DNA from: SIG440 sp045120135
GTDB taxonomy: Bacteria > Bacillota > Clostridia > Monoglobales > Monoglobaceae
Direction: 5' to 3'
NCBI GenBank assembly: GCA_045120135.1
Contig: JBGVEN010000009.1
Coordinates: 1 to 64,000, forward strand
Length of the DNA stretch: 64,000 nucleotides
The stretch's first letter is position 1, and each line of letters starts with the position of its first letter. Under the pieces are notes generated by a model. The model was not told the origin of the DNA. It did not search any database and was given only the letters and a program-made list of their open reading frames with translations. Of the stretch, positions 1 to 7,860 are shown one piece after another. Position numbers and translations under genes: made by a program.

Positions 1-1
1 A

Positions 2-217
2 GCAAATAATTTATGCATAAATCTGCACGAGATTGAATGTGTTGTGAGAATGGTTTTGCGCGAATTATTGTGGTGTCGACTGTGCTCAGATATGGATAAC
101 ATAGAAATCGAATTTGGATATGACTATTATATGTATGTAAGGTGCAACACACTGGACGCATCAACAGAAAAGTTACTTCTGAAAGACAATATTTTTGTAG
201 AGCTTATATCAGAATAA
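2..217 (+). CDS. C-terminal part of an unidentified small protein (cut by window start)
   Basis: An open frame runs from the window edge to a TAA at 215-217, so only the last 71 codons are visible. The end reads ...YVRCNTLDAST followed by KLLLKDNIFVELISE. It is acidic and rich in aromatic residues, with no recognisable catalytic motif. It sits directly before an orphan toxin module and its immunity-like gene, so it may be an immunity protein of a preceding toxin cassette. That is inference from position only. Its stop codon overlaps the beginning of the next open frame. Confidence 0.45.
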   Translation, partial: ANNLCINLHEIECVVRMVLRELLWCRLCSDMDNIEIEFGYDYYMYVRCNTLDASTEKLLLKDNIFVELISE

Positions 218-254
218 TATTTATTTCTATTACCATGCTAATTCTCTTGGCACT

Positions 255-818
255 TTGGGTCAAATAGCCATAGGACTTTTGGGGCTTGATTTACCTGCGG
301 ACATCCGTGATTTAGTTTATGATATTACCAACTTTAAACTGACCCCGCAGCACGCAATGCAGACCATATTGGATATTGCGGCACTATTGCCCGTTGTCGG
401 CGGAGTAAAATATGTAGACGAAGCCGGCGACCTTGTTAAATCTGCCGTAAAGCATTGGGATGATGCAACAAAAACTTTTACAAAAACAGCTAGCAAATTG
501 CCGTGGGACAGTTGGCAAGCATACGAAAAAATTACTCAAGATGGTCAAACATATGCAAAGATTGGAAATAGGCTTTACACTAAGCATGCCGTAAACAGAA
601 TGCAACCTAGCGGCAATCGTTTTGGCCCTAATATATACCAAGGACTAGGGGGTAAAGATTATGGCAGAAGTATTTCTCCTCAATTTATAGAAGATGTTAT
701 TAGCTCAACGAAACCTATTTATCAGCCTGAAACAGGTAATTTTGTTCATACTGTTGGAACTGTAAAAGTAATTGTTAATTCCCAGGGTGCGGTTATAACC
801 GTAATAACATATCAATAA
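255..818 (+). CDS. Orphan polymorphic-toxin C-terminal module (pre-toxin region plus BECR-like toxin), N-terminally truncated
   Basis: The frame is open from 201, just after an in-frame TAG at 198-200. The only start-like codon is TTG at 255 with no convincing ribosome binding site. The first ~60 residues (LGLDLPADIRDLVYDITN..., then AALLPVVGGVKYVDEAGD) resemble the pre-toxin (PT-TG type) segment that precedes toxin domains in secreted polymorphic toxins. The last ~90 residues (YTKHAVNRMQPSG, GRSISPQFIEDVI, VIVNSQGAVITVITYQ) resemble BECR-fold/DUF4258-like RNase toxins, with a conserved His and Arg. There is no secretion or delivery domain, so this is probably a displaced silent toxin tip that could recombine onto a full-length toxin gene. 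The toxin class is inferred from motif resemblance only. Confidence 0.6.
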   Translation: MGQIAIGLLGLDLPADIRDLVYDITNFKLTPQHAMQTILDIAALLPVVGGVKYVDEAGDLVKSAVKHWDDATKTFTKTASKLPWDSWQAYEKITQDGQTYAKIGNRLYTKHAVNRMQPSGNRFGPNIYQGLGGKDYGRSISPQFIEDVISSTKPIYQPETGNFVHTVGTVKVIVNSQGAVITVITYQ

Positions 819-833
819 AAGGAGATTGTAATA

Positions 834-1103
834 ATGGAAACATTGAATGAACTAGTAAAAATATGTAACGATTTTTTAAACAATGATTTTAATATAGAAT
901 TATTTCAACATAAGCTTGAAACAATTATTTTACCCGACAAATGTAAAAAAACATTAGAAAAAGAACAGCATAATGCATGTAATGAGTTGGAGGAAATAAT
1001 GTACTGTTATTCTACTTCTCAAAAAGCCCACGCTGACAGAGTTGCTAGAAAACTTATTTGTGCCACTCTCAAAGAGCAGGAACATCTAAAAGACTATTTA
1101 TAA
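834..1103 (+). CDS. Probable immunity protein for the upstream toxin module
   Basis: A small 89-residue, mainly helical, charged protein starting 15 bp after the toxin stop. AAGGAGATTG supplies a good ribosome binding site before ATG 834. No known motif is visible. Size, tight spacing and position after a toxin tip are typical of immunity genes, so the assignment is by context. A strong terminator follows at 1161-1190, which closes the toxin-immunity unit. Confidence 0.5.
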   Translation: METLNELVKICNDFLNNDFNIELFQHKLETIILPDKCKKTLEKEQHNACNELEEIMYCYSTSQKAHADRVARKLICATLKEQEHLKDYL

Positions 1104-1160
1104 AAACTACGCCGACGATACCAATTTACTCGGCACTTTATAACAAATATCTTAAATAAC

Positions 1161-1190
1161 ACCCCCGGCAAGCCATTGCTTGTCGGGGGT
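1161..1190. terminator. Rho-independent terminator between convergent genes
   Basis: A 13-bp GC-rich stem (ACCCCCGGCAAGC / GCTTGTCGGGGGT) with a CATT loop lies between the immunity-like gene (+) and dusB (-). It is flanked by A/T-rich sequence on both sides, so it may work in both directions. Confidence 0.8.
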
Positions 1191-1203
1191 ATGTTATCTT
1201 AAC

Positions 1204-2172
1204 TTACTTTTTTTCTGCCGTGCGAAGCAGCTTTATTACCTCACGCATTTCTGCTTCGGTTGATGCCGTGTTGATCATCTCACGGAGTCTTGCGCCGCCC
1301 GGCATCCCTTTGATGTACCACGCCATATGCTTGCGTGCCTCCTGAATACCTCGGTAGTCGCCCTTGAATTTAACAAGCAGCGACAGATGCTCCTCCATCA
1401 TATCCGCCCGCTCAGTTAAAGTCGGATTTGGCAGCTTTTCGCCGGTTTCAAGATAATGAATTACCTGACGGAACACCCAGGGGTTGCCCTCTGCCGCTCT
1501 GCCAATCATTATCCCGTCACAGCCTGTATAATCAAGCATATTCTTTGCACTCTCGCCGTCGGTAATATCGCCGTTGCCGATTACAGGTATCGAAACCGCC
1601 TCTTTAACAGCCTTAATAATATCAAGGTCTGCCTTGCCGCTGTAAAACTGTTCACGGGTTCTGCCGTGGACTGTAACAGCCGCCGCACCTGCCGCCTCGG
1701 CTATTTTTGCCATTTGAACAGCCGTGATTGAATTATCATCCCAACCCTTGCGGATTTTAACAGTTACCGGAACGCTGACCGCCGCCGTAACCGCTGCCAC
1801 AATCTCACCGGCAAGCTCTGGCGTTTTGGAAATTGCCGAGCCGTCGCCGTTGTTGACAATTTTGGGGGCAGGGCATCCCATATTGATATCAACCAGCTCT
1901 GCACCATAGTCAAGGGCACGCTCCGCAATCTCTGCCAGAACCTTTGGCTCGTGACCGAATAGCTGTGCCGCCACTGGCTTTTCTGCAGGGTCTGCATCCA
2001 GCAAATCAGCGGTCTTTTTATTCTTATAGAACAATCCCTTGCCCGACACCATCTCGGTATACATAAGCGCAGGCCCGAAAGGCTTGGTAATCAGCCGGAA
2101 CGCCTTGTCGGTTACGCCTGCCATGGGGGCAAGAAAAACATTGTTTTTAAGTTCGAGGTCTTTTATCTTCAT
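1204..2172 (-). CDS. dusB: tRNA-dihydrouridine synthase (DusB/NifR3 family)
   Basis: An FMN-dependent TIM-barrel enzyme that reduces specific uridines in tRNA D-loops to dihydrouridine. The 322-residue length is normal for the family. Visible motifs are the N-terminal flavin motif LAPMAGVTDKAFR, the MVSGKGL segment, and the catalytic cysteine in DINMGCPAPKIVNNGDGSA (about residues 97-113). Further motifs are VTVKIRKGWDD and VTVHGRTREQFYSG, and the phosphate-binding IPVIGNGDI and GIMIGRAAEGNPW. It starts 8 bp after the DUF3048 lipoprotein stop and appears to be the last gene of an esterase-lipoprotein-dusB operon. Confidence 0.93.
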   Translation of the reverse strand: MKIKDLELKNNVFLAPMAGVTDKAFRLITKPFGPALMYTEMVSGKGLFYKNKKTADLLDADPAEKPVAAQLFGHEPKVLAEIAERALDYGAELVDINMGCPAPKIVNNGDGSAISKTPELAGEIVAAVTAAVSVPVTVKIRKGWDDNSITAVQMAKIAEAAGAAAVTVHGRTREQFYSGKADLDIIKAVKEAVSIPVIGNGDITDGESAKNMLDYTGCDGIMIGRAAEGNPWVFRQVIHYLETGEKLPNPTLTERADMMEEHLSLLVKFKGDYRGIQEARKHMAWYIKGMPGGARLREMINTASTEAEMREVIKLLRTAEKK

Positions 2173-2180
2173 ATAACTTC

Positions 2181-3212
2181 CTATTCAACAGTAACATTTG
2201 CCGACGGACTTATCAGATTGATAACCGTTTTGCCCGGATTGAGCAAAAGTTTAGTGCCGTCTGCTTTTTTATAAACAGTATCACCGCTTCTCGACGGCTT
2301 TGACCAGCTTATCTCAACGGCACTTCCGTCCGTTATGTAGAGTCCCTTGCCGCCGCCGGTAGTATTGATATTGCGGCGTGCCGTGCCGTCACCTAAGGCT
2401 GTGTCATATACATAATGAATAATTATATTTTTTGTCTCAAGAGTTTTTCCGTTTTGCAGCTTGTGCGGCTGACCGTTTATGGTCTTTTCGTAAAGCTTTG
2501 TTTCTTCATTATAAGTATAGCCTGTGCGATACATTCCGGAATATTCAAGACTTACTGAGGTCGCGGGCTTACCGTCACTCAAATCAAAGAACTTGTCCGC
2601 ATATTCGAGACCGTTTTTGTTTTCTGTTTCTGGTGCATAGCCTTTTTTCTCTGCCATTGCCCGTATTTTCTCAATGCTTGTATATGCACTGTGCCAGTCG
2701 CCCTTGTACTTTTGTTCACGCCAGAAGATACTCTCGTCAGTTCCCAGAACGCCGTTTATCTTATCAATCCCGAACGCCGAAATATCGGTAATCGCCTTGG
2801 GGCTCCAGCCAAAGTGGGTGTAAATTGCATCGTTTTCCATTACGTAATCAAGGAAATAATGTCTGGACGAGCGTACAGGGCCTATCTTTTCGGTATTATC
2901 GCCTCGGAAGAGTGCCATAAATCTGGTCGCTCCGCCCTCAACAACCATTTCGTAAATGAGATACGCTTCATCAAGACCTGCGTGGGGACGGGCGTTTTTG
3001 TCGTCGTTATCCACCATTACGGCAACAGGACGTTCCGTAGTGTTGACATATTTCTTAAAAAACTCGTCTATTTCTGCTGCAGTCTTATCAACCTCTGTCT
3101 CCTGTTTAGGAACGTCAATATTGGATACCGGAACAGACGGCTCATCCTTGCCGCAACCCGCAAGAAAAATAAATACTACAACTAACATTATCGCCAAAAG
3201 TCTTGATTTCAT
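2181..3212 (-). CDS. DUF3048 (YerB-family) lipoprotein
   Basis: 343 residues if translated from ATG 3212, which is preceded by GGGAG at suitable spacing. An upstream in-frame start at 3230 would add six residues. The N terminus is a lipoprotein signal peptide (MKSRLLAIMLVVVFIFLAGC) with lipobox LAGC, so the mature protein should be anchored on the outer face of the membrane. The body matches the DUF3048/YerB type: RPVAVMVDNDDKNARPHAGL, then YEMVVEGGATRFMALF, KIGPVRSSRHYF and a C-terminal SWSKPSRSGDTVY region. The molecular function of the family is not established; a cell-envelope role is suspected. Confidence 0.85.
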   Translation of the reverse strand: MKSRLLAIMLVVVFIFLAGCGKDEPSVPVSNIDVPKQETEVDKTAAEIDEFFKKYVNTTERPVAVMVDNDDKNARPHAGLDEAYLIYEMVVEGGATRFMALFRGDNTEKIGPVRSSRHYFLDYVMENDAIYTHFGWSPKAITDISAFGIDKINGVLGTDESIFWREQKYKGDWHSAYTSIEKIRAMAEKKGYAPETENKNGLEYADKFFDLSDGKPATSVSLEYSGMYRTGYTYNEETKLYEKTINGQPHKLQNGKTLETKNIIIHYVYDTALGDGTARRNINTTGGGKGLYITDGSAVEISWSKPSRSGDTVYKKADGTKLLLNPGKTVINLISPSANVTVE

Positions 3213-3229
3213 AAATCGCACTCCCATCA

Positions 3230-4045
3230 TTATTTCTCAAATTCGTTCCCGAACTCGGTTTCCAGCTCCCCGTCAACAAATTTGCACAGGTCCTCAAGCG
3301 CTTCAACCTGCGACGGACGCTTCAGTTCAAAAAAGAAGCCGTGTTCAACGCCTTTGAACACCTTCCAATGCGTTTTCAATCCATACTCACGTTGTTTTTT
3401 TGCAAGCTCCAAAGTCAGGTGAGACGGGAACAAGCTCTCATACTCCGCCTCCATAAAGAAAAGCGGCGGATTATTTTCATTTATGTAGTTTCTCAGTGAA
3501 AGTCGTTCAAATCTTTCGGGGTCCTTGTCGTACGGAGCACCGGCTATATCCTGCATAGTATTCCACATAGACGGCATCATATTATCCCACGGCAAAAAGT
3601 CATAGGGCGTTGCCTGAAGCATACCCTTGCAGGGCTTAACCCACTCGTTTTCAAGGAACAATTCCTCACCGCACTGACCCGGCTCTGCACAAAGCAGAAG
3701 CGATGCAAGGTGAGCACCTGCCGAAACACCGTATACTGCAATTTTGAGAGGTCTGCCCTTTTCCTTAAGGATTGAAACAAATCTATCATACGCCTCACGG
3801 ATATCCTTAAGCTGTTCAAACGCATCTTTAGCGTAAAGGCGATAGTCGGTTGATGCCACAATATAGCCTCTGTCGCAAAGAGCCTGCATAATCTGATGGA
3901 AGTCACGGCTTCCGCTTCTCCAGCCGCCGCCGTGAACCCAGAAAATCGCCGTATCCTTAAGATACTCCTCCGGCTCAAACACATCAAAAACTCTTCCCTT
4001 AACAAGAGGATAATCAAGATAATAAGATTTAAATTCGTGTTGCAT
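3230..4045 (-). CDS. Alpha/beta-hydrolase, HSL/BD-FAE-type esterase
   Basis: 271 residues from ATG 4045, chosen because AAAGGAGG lies just upstream; the longer frame to 4123 lacks such a site. Hydrolase hallmarks are the oxyanion motif HGGGWRSG (about residue 40), the nucleophile elbow GVSAGAH, an acidic residue in the EAEYESLFP region, and the C-terminal catalytic His in GVEHGFFFE. No signal peptide is seen, so it is probably cytosolic. It acts on carboxyl esters; the physiological substrate cannot be read from sequence. First gene of the operon with the DUF3048 lipoprotein and dusB. Confidence 0.85.
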   Translation of the reverse strand: MQHEFKSYYLDYPLVKGRVFDVFEPEEYLKDTAIFWVHGGGWRSGSRDFHQIMQALCDRGYIVASTDYRLYAKDAFEQLKDIREAYDRFVSILKEKGRPLKIAVYGVSAGAHLASLLLCAEPGQCGEELFLENEWVKPCKGMLQATPYDFLPWDNMMPSMWNTMQDIAGAPYDKDPERFERLSLRNYINENNPPLFFMEAEYESLFPSHLTLELAKKQREYGLKTHWKVFKGVEHGFFFELKRPSQVEALEDLCKFVDGELETEFGNEFEK

Positions 4046-4116
4046 AATAATGCCTCCTTTGTTTTTTATTATTATAAACCAAAGCCTGTGATTTTTCAAC
4101 ATTTTATTTGCATCGC

Positions 4117-4145
4117 TTGACATTTTTTTGGGTAAAAGCTATACT
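4117..4145 (+). promoter_or_regulatory. Sigma-A promoter for proB
   Basis: TTGACA at 4117-4122 and TATACT at 4140-4145 are separated by 17 bp. The predicted start lies about 50 bp before proB ATG 4201. Confidence 0.75.
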
Positions 4146-4200
4146 TTAAAATGGGGAAAGTTATTTCCCCCGAAAATTTACACAAGGCAGGTATCAGCTT

Positions 4201-4995
4201 ATGAGCTATCCGTGTTTTAAAGACCTGAAACGCATTGTAATTAAGGTAGGAACATCCTCACTTACATACGAGACAGGCAAAATCAATATAAAGAAAATTG
4301 AACATCTTGTTCGTGTGATTTCCGACCTCCGCAACCGCGGCATTGAGGTCGTTCTTGTTACCAGCGGTGCGGTAGGTGCAGGTGTTGGCAAGCTGGGTCT
4401 TTCCGAAAAGCCGTCCGACACCCGAAAAAAACAGGCTCTTGCCGCAATCGGTCAGGCATCGCTTGTTTCAATCTATGACAGATTCTTCTCGGAATACGGT
4501 CACAACACCGCTCAGGTTCTGCTGACCAAATTCATCTTAGACGATGCCGAGCGGTATCAGAACACCAAAAACACCTTTGAAACTATGTTTGAATATGGCG
4601 TTATCCCCATCGTGAACGAGAACGATGTTATCTCCACCTACGAACTGGAGTTTGGTGACAACGACACCCTTTCGGCATACATTGCAAAGCTGGTTGATGC
4701 AGAGCTTCTGGTTATACTCTCGGACATAGACGGATTGTTTGACTCCAATCCGGCAGAAAACCCCGACGCAAAGCTTATCCCCGTTGTGGAAAAAGTTGAC
4801 GAATCAATCTATGCCCTTGCCGGCGGTGCAGGCAGCCGCAGAGGCACGGGCGGAATGATAACCAAGCTTAAGGCAGCGGAAATTGTGAACCCTGCCGGCA
4901 TTAATATGATTATAACCAACGGTGCGTCTCCCGAAAATATCTATGCACTGCTCGACGGAAAGCTTGTTGGCACGCTGTTTGTAGGGAATGTATAA
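4201..4995 (+). CDS. proB: Glutamate 5-kinase (first step of proline synthesis), no PUA domain
   Basis: Phosphorylates glutamate to glutamyl-5-phosphate. It is an amino-acid kinase fold protein with KRIVIKVGTSSLT at the N terminus, VTSGAVGAGVGKLG, the glutamate-binding region IPIVNENDVIS...FGDNDTLSAYIA, LSDIDGLFDSNP, and the ATP-binding GSRRGTGGMITKLKAA. At 264 residues it consists of the kinase domain only. The C-terminal PUA domain of the ~370-residue enterobacterial type is absent, a known variant. proA is not next to it. Its own promoter lies at 4117-4145. Confidence 0.93.
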   Translation: MSYPCFKDLKRIVIKVGTSSLTYETGKINIKKIEHLVRVISDLRNRGIEVVLVTSGAVGAGVGKLGLSEKPSDTRKKQALAAIGQASLVSIYDRFFSEYGHNTAQVLLTKFILDDAERYQNTKNTFETMFEYGVIPIVNENDVISTYELEFGDNDTLSAYIAKLVDAELLVILSDIDGLFDSNPAENPDAKLIPVVEKVDESIYALAGGAGSRRGTGGMITKLKAAEIVNPAGINMIITNGASPENIYALLDGKLVGTLFVGNV

Positions 4996-5035
4996 TAGAA
5001 ATGTTAAATTTGTGAAAATTTTGGCAAAATAACTG

Positions 5036-5064
5036 TTGATATTTTAATCAGATTATGGTATTAT
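5036..5064 (+). promoter_or_regulatory. Sigma-A promoter for pckG
   Basis: TTGATA at 5036-5041 and TATTAT at 5059-5064 with a 17-bp spacer. This gives a leader of about 55 nt before the gene, which has a strong AGGAGG site at 5112-5117. Confidence 0.7.
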
Positions 5065-5124
5065 GGTTACAATAATAATTAAAATGGCGAGGAAGTCGCA
5101 AATTTTTTATAGGAGGCAGTAAAA

Positions 5125-6894
5125 ATGACTAACAACAAAAAAGTATTAAACTGGCTTGAAGAAATGAAAGCCCTTTGTAAGCCTGAAAAGGTTGTTTGGA
5201 TTGACGGCAGTCGCGAACAGCTTGAAGCACTCCGCGAAGAAGCAGTTGCAACCGGCGAAATGATTAAGCTTAATCAGGAAAAGCTCCCTGGCTGTTACTA
5301 CCACAGAACAGCAGAAAACGACGTAGCACGTGTTGAGGACAGAACATTTATCTGTACCGAAACTGAAGAAGAGGCAGGTCCTATCAACAACTGGATGGCA
5401 CCCGCTGAAATGTATGCTAAACTCAACAAGCTTTACGACGGTTCAATGGTTGGCAGAACAATGTATGTTATCCCCTACTCAATGGGTCCCGTTGGCTCAC
5501 CCTTCTCAAAAATCGGTGTTGAGCTGACAGACAGCATCTATGTTGTTCTTAATATGGATATTATGACAAGAGTTGGTAAAGAGGTTGTTGACGCTCTTGG
5601 CGAGGACGGCGATTTTGTTAAGTGTCTCCACGCAAAGAGAGATGTTAACCCTGACGAAAGATATATCGTTCACTTCCCGCAGGACAACACAATTATGTCT
5701 GTAAACTCAGCTTACGGCGGTAACGTTCTCCTCGGTAAGAAGTGCTTTGCACTCAGAATTGCATCATACCAGGGTATGAAAGAGGGCTGGATGGCAGAAC
5801 ATATGCTTATCCTCGGTCTCGAAAATCCCAAGGGCGAAGTTAAGTACATCTGTGCTGCATTCCCCTCAGCTTGCGGTAAGACAAACCTCGCAATGCTTAT
5901 TCCTCCCAAGTTCCTCAAGGATAAGGGCTACAAGGTATGGACAGTTGGTGACGATATCGCTTGGCTCCGTGTTGGCGAAGACGGCAGACTTTACGCAATC
6001 AACCCCGAAGCAGGCTTCTTCGGCGTTGCTCCCGGCACTTCTGTAAAATCAAACTTCAACGCACTTGAGGCAACAAAGAAGAACACCATCTTCACAAACG
6101 TTGCAATCAACGAAGAGGATATGACAGTTTGGTGGGAAGGTCTTGACAAGAATCCTCCCGAAAAGGCAATCGAGTGGAAGGGTGCAAAGGTTAACGGCAA
6201 GGAATACACAGCTGAAGGCAACAAGCTTGCACATCCCAACTCAAGATTTACTGCTCCTGCAGTAAACTGCCCCTGCATTTCATCTGAATTCGAGAATCCT
6301 CAGGGTGTTCCGATTTCAGCAATCGTATTCGGCGGCCGCCGTGCAAAGACTGCTCCGCTGGTATATCAGGCTCGCGACTGGGATCACGGTGTATTTGTTG
6401 GTGCTACAATGGCATCTGAAACAACAGCAGCTGCTGCAGGTGCTGTCGGCGTTGTAAGACGTGACCCGATGGCTATGCGTCCCTTCGTTGGCTACAATAT
6501 GGCTGACTACTTCCAGCATTGGTATGATATGGGTAAGAAGATTGCTAACCCGCCCAAAATCTTTAATGTAAACTGGTTCAGACTTGATGATGACGGCAAC
6601 TTTATGTGGCCCGGCTTTGGCGACAATATGAGAGTTCTTAACTGGATTCTTGACCGTTGCGAAGGCAAGGTTGACGCAGTTGAAACCGAAATCGGTTATG
6701 TTCCCAACAAGGAAGATCTCCAGCTTGAAGGTCTTGACCTTTCAGACGAGGTTGTTACAGAGCTTCTTTCAATCGACAAAGAGGCGTGGCGCGAAGACCT
6801 CGCAAACCAGAGAGAATTCTTTGCTCAGTTTGGCGAAAGACTCCCCAAAGAAATCAAGGATAGTATGGACGAACTCGAAAAACGCTTAGGTTAA
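5125..6894 (+). CDS. pckG: Phosphoenolpyruvate carboxykinase (GTP)
   Basis: Interconverts oxaloacetate and PEP with GTP/GDP, linking glycolysis to the C4 branch in anaerobes. The 589-residue length is typical of the GTP-dependent family. Diagnostic motifs are the kinase-1 P-loop FPSACGKTNLAML (about residues 246-258, with the reactive Cys), the metal site GDDIAWLR, the kinase-2-like GFFGVAPGT, FGGRRAKTAPLVYQARDW, and the guanine-binding tail with FNVNWFRLDDDGNFMWPGFGDN. It is monocistronic, between its own promoter and an intrinsic terminator at 6913-6940. In a mixed-acid fermenter it may run toward oxaloacetate; direction is inference. Confidence 0.96.
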   Translation: MTNNKKVLNWLEEMKALCKPEKVVWIDGSREQLEALREEAVATGEMIKLNQEKLPGCYYHRTAENDVARVEDRTFICTETEEEAGPINNWMAPAEMYAKLNKLYDGSMVGRTMYVIPYSMGPVGSPFSKIGVELTDSIYVVLNMDIMTRVGKEVVDALGEDGDFVKCLHAKRDVNPDERYIVHFPQDNTIMSVNSAYGGNVLLGKKCFALRIASYQGMKEGWMAEHMLILGLENPKGEVKYICAAFPSACGKTNLAMLIPPKFLKDKGYKVWTVGDDIAWLRVGEDGRLYAINPEAGFFGVAPGTSVKSNFNALEATKKNTIFTNVAINEEDMTVWWEGLDKNPPEKAIEWKGAKVNGKEYTAEGNKLAHPNSRFTAPAVNCPCISSEFENPQGVPISAIVFGGRRAKTAPLVYQARDWDHGVFVGATMASETTAAAAGAVGVVRRDPMAMRPFVGYNMADYFQHWYDMGKKIANPPKIFNVNWFRLDDDGNFMWPGFGDNMRVLNWILDRCEGKVDAVETEIGYVPNKEDLQLEGLDLSDEVVTELLSIDKEAWREDLANQREFFAQFGERLPKEIKDSMDELEKRLG

Positions 6895-6912
6895 TATTAA
6901 ACTTAATAACGA

Positions 6913-6940
6913 AGAAAAACCGAAGAAATTCGGTTTTTCT
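6913..6940 (+). terminator. Rho-independent terminator after pckG
   Basis: A 12-bp stem (AGAAAAACCGAA / TTCGGTTTTTCT) with a GAAA tetraloop, followed by TTTTTT. Confidence 0.8.
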
Positions 6941-6997
6941 TTTTTATGTCCTTTTTGCTATCCCCTAATCCTCCACCCACTTTTTTGTATAAAACTG

Positions 6998-7026
6998 TTG
7001 TAAAATTTTTATATTGGTGATATAAT
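6998..7026 (+). promoter_or_regulatory. Promoter of the 7032-7174 structured RNA
   Basis: TTGTAA at 6998-7003 and a perfect TATAAT at 7021-7026 with a 17-bp spacer. The predicted transcription start falls at about 7033, the first base pairs of the RNA's closing stem. Confidence 0.65.
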
Positions 7027-7031
7027 AATTT

Positions 7032-7180
7032 TTGTCACACAGTTTAACACTAACAGTAGGGCCTGCGTTTGTTAAAAACGCAAGCCTGATTATCATATCC
7101 CTGCTGTTGGTATGACTGTGTGACAACAGAATCAGTGCTATGCGTTTTTTGTGCGTGGCATTGATGCCACGCACTTTTTT
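7032..7180 (+). ncRNA. Unidentified structured RNA (riboswitch-like leader or small RNA) ending in a terminator
   Basis: Three collinear stems are visible. P1 is TTGTCACACAGT (7032-7043) with ACTGTGTGACAA (7115-7126), 12 perfect pairs. P2 is AACAGTAGGG (7052-7061) with CCCTGCTGTT (7099-7108), one G-U pair. P3 is TGCGTTT (7064-7070) with AAACGCA (7076-7082). A strong terminator follows (GTGCGTGGCA / TGCCACGCAC, 7151-7174, then six T). The 3' strand of P3 (AAAAACGCA, 7074-7082) could instead pair with TGCGTTTTT at 7141-7149, a possible alternative fold. The RNA begins at its own promoter and ends 15 bp before the next gene's start codon. I do not recognise a known class. Confidence 0.6.
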
Positions 7181-7195
7181 ATTGGAGGAATTATT

Positions 7196-7555
7196 ATGCT
7201 TGGAAACATTCTGTCACTTAGTCTGACACAGTTGGGAGATAATGCCATTCTTCCTACGCTTTCTGCCTTTTTGAACAAGGGCGAAGAGGTTTTAGGCAAC
7301 TTTGCGGCAAATGGTGCTCTTGTCACATTTACAGACCGCAAAATTCTTATTGAATTTGCAAGCAACGGCGACTCTATGTCGCATTACATTCAGATAATTC
7401 CTTATCACAGCATCTCGCTCTGCACTCTTAAAACAAAAAGTGATTTTGCTTACGAAACAACTATGGAGCTAAGCGTTTCAGATATTGGATGTATGGTCCT
7501 TGACTTCTCCGGAAGCTGTGATATCGCTCGTATATGTAATTATATTGCATCTTAA
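7196..7555 (+). CDS. Bacterial PH-domain protein (bPH_1/DUF1696-like)
   Basis: 119 residues from ATG 7196, with TTGGAGGAA as ribosome binding site. The order of motifs (LNKGEEVLGNFA, VTFTDRKILIEF, QIIPYHSISLCTLKT, a paired strand with MELSVSD, and a C-terminal helix DIARICNYIAS) is the bacterial PH-like barrel layout. No signal peptide or membrane segment is visible. Function is unknown. It lies directly downstream of a structured RNA that ends in a terminator, so expression probably requires readthrough or antitermination. Confidence 0.65.
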   Translation: MLGNILSLSLTQLGDNAILPTLSAFLNKGEEVLGNFAANGALVTFTDRKILIEFASNGDSMSHYIQIIPYHSISLCTLKTKSDFAYETTMELSVSDIGCMVLDFSGSCDIARICNYIAS

Positions 7556-7578
7556 TTTGAAAAAGTTTAAAATAAGTA

Positions 7579-7607
7579 TTGACAAACAGTTAATTTTATG
7601 GTATTAT
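7579..7607 (+). promoter_or_regulatory. Promoter of the tRNA-Met/tRNA-Glu unit
   Basis: TTGACA at 7579-7584 and TATTAT at 7602-7607 with a 17-bp spacer. tRNA-Met starts 12 nt after the -10 box. Confidence 0.8.
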
Positions 7608-7618
7608 AGACAAGCTAT

Positions 7619-7695
7619 GGCGGTATAGCTCAGTTGGCTAGAGCATACGGTTCATACCCGTAGTGTCACTAGTTCGAATCTAGTTACCGCTACCA
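7619..7695 (+). tRNA. tRNA-Met (anticodon CAT)
   Basis: A full cloverleaf is visible: acceptor GGCGGTA with TACCGCT (one G-U), anticodon stem TACGG/CCGTA with loop TTCATAC, T arm CTAGTTCGAATCTAG, and an encoded CCA end. A CAT anticodon could also be an Ile tRNA carrying lysidine; the body looks like elongator Met. Confidence 0.9.
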
Positions 7696-7750
7696 CCCGT
7701 AAAACCCGTGTTTTATACACGGGTTTTACACACGGGTACAAATTTAATAT

Positions 7751-7825
7751 GGCTCCTTGGTCAAGTGGTTAAGACTCCGCCCTCTCACGGCGGCTACAGG
7801 GGTTCGAATCCCCTAGGAGTCACCA
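7751..7825 (+). tRNA. tRNA-Glu (anticodon CTC)
   Basis: Acceptor GGCTCCT pairs with AGGAGTC. The anticodon stem CCGCC/GGCGG encloses loop CTCTCAC (anticodon CTC). The T arm is GGGGTTCGAATCCCC, and the CCA is encoded. It shares the tRNA-Met promoter. Confidence 0.92.
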
Positions 7826-7827
7826 AA

Positions 7828-7860
7828 GAAAAAATCCTGTCTTGCGACAGGATTTTTTCT
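7828..7860. terminator. Bidirectional terminator between tRNA-Glu and pflA
   Basis: AAAAAATCCTGTC / GACAGGATTTTTT with a TTGC loop. It has T runs on both strands, so it serves the tRNA unit (+) and the pfl operon (-). Confidence 0.85.

Noticed and set aside
7032..7174. SRP RNA, 6S RNA or a purine/TPP/c-di-GMP riboswitch
   Set aside because: None of the conserved core sequences of these RNAs could be found, and stem layout and length differ.
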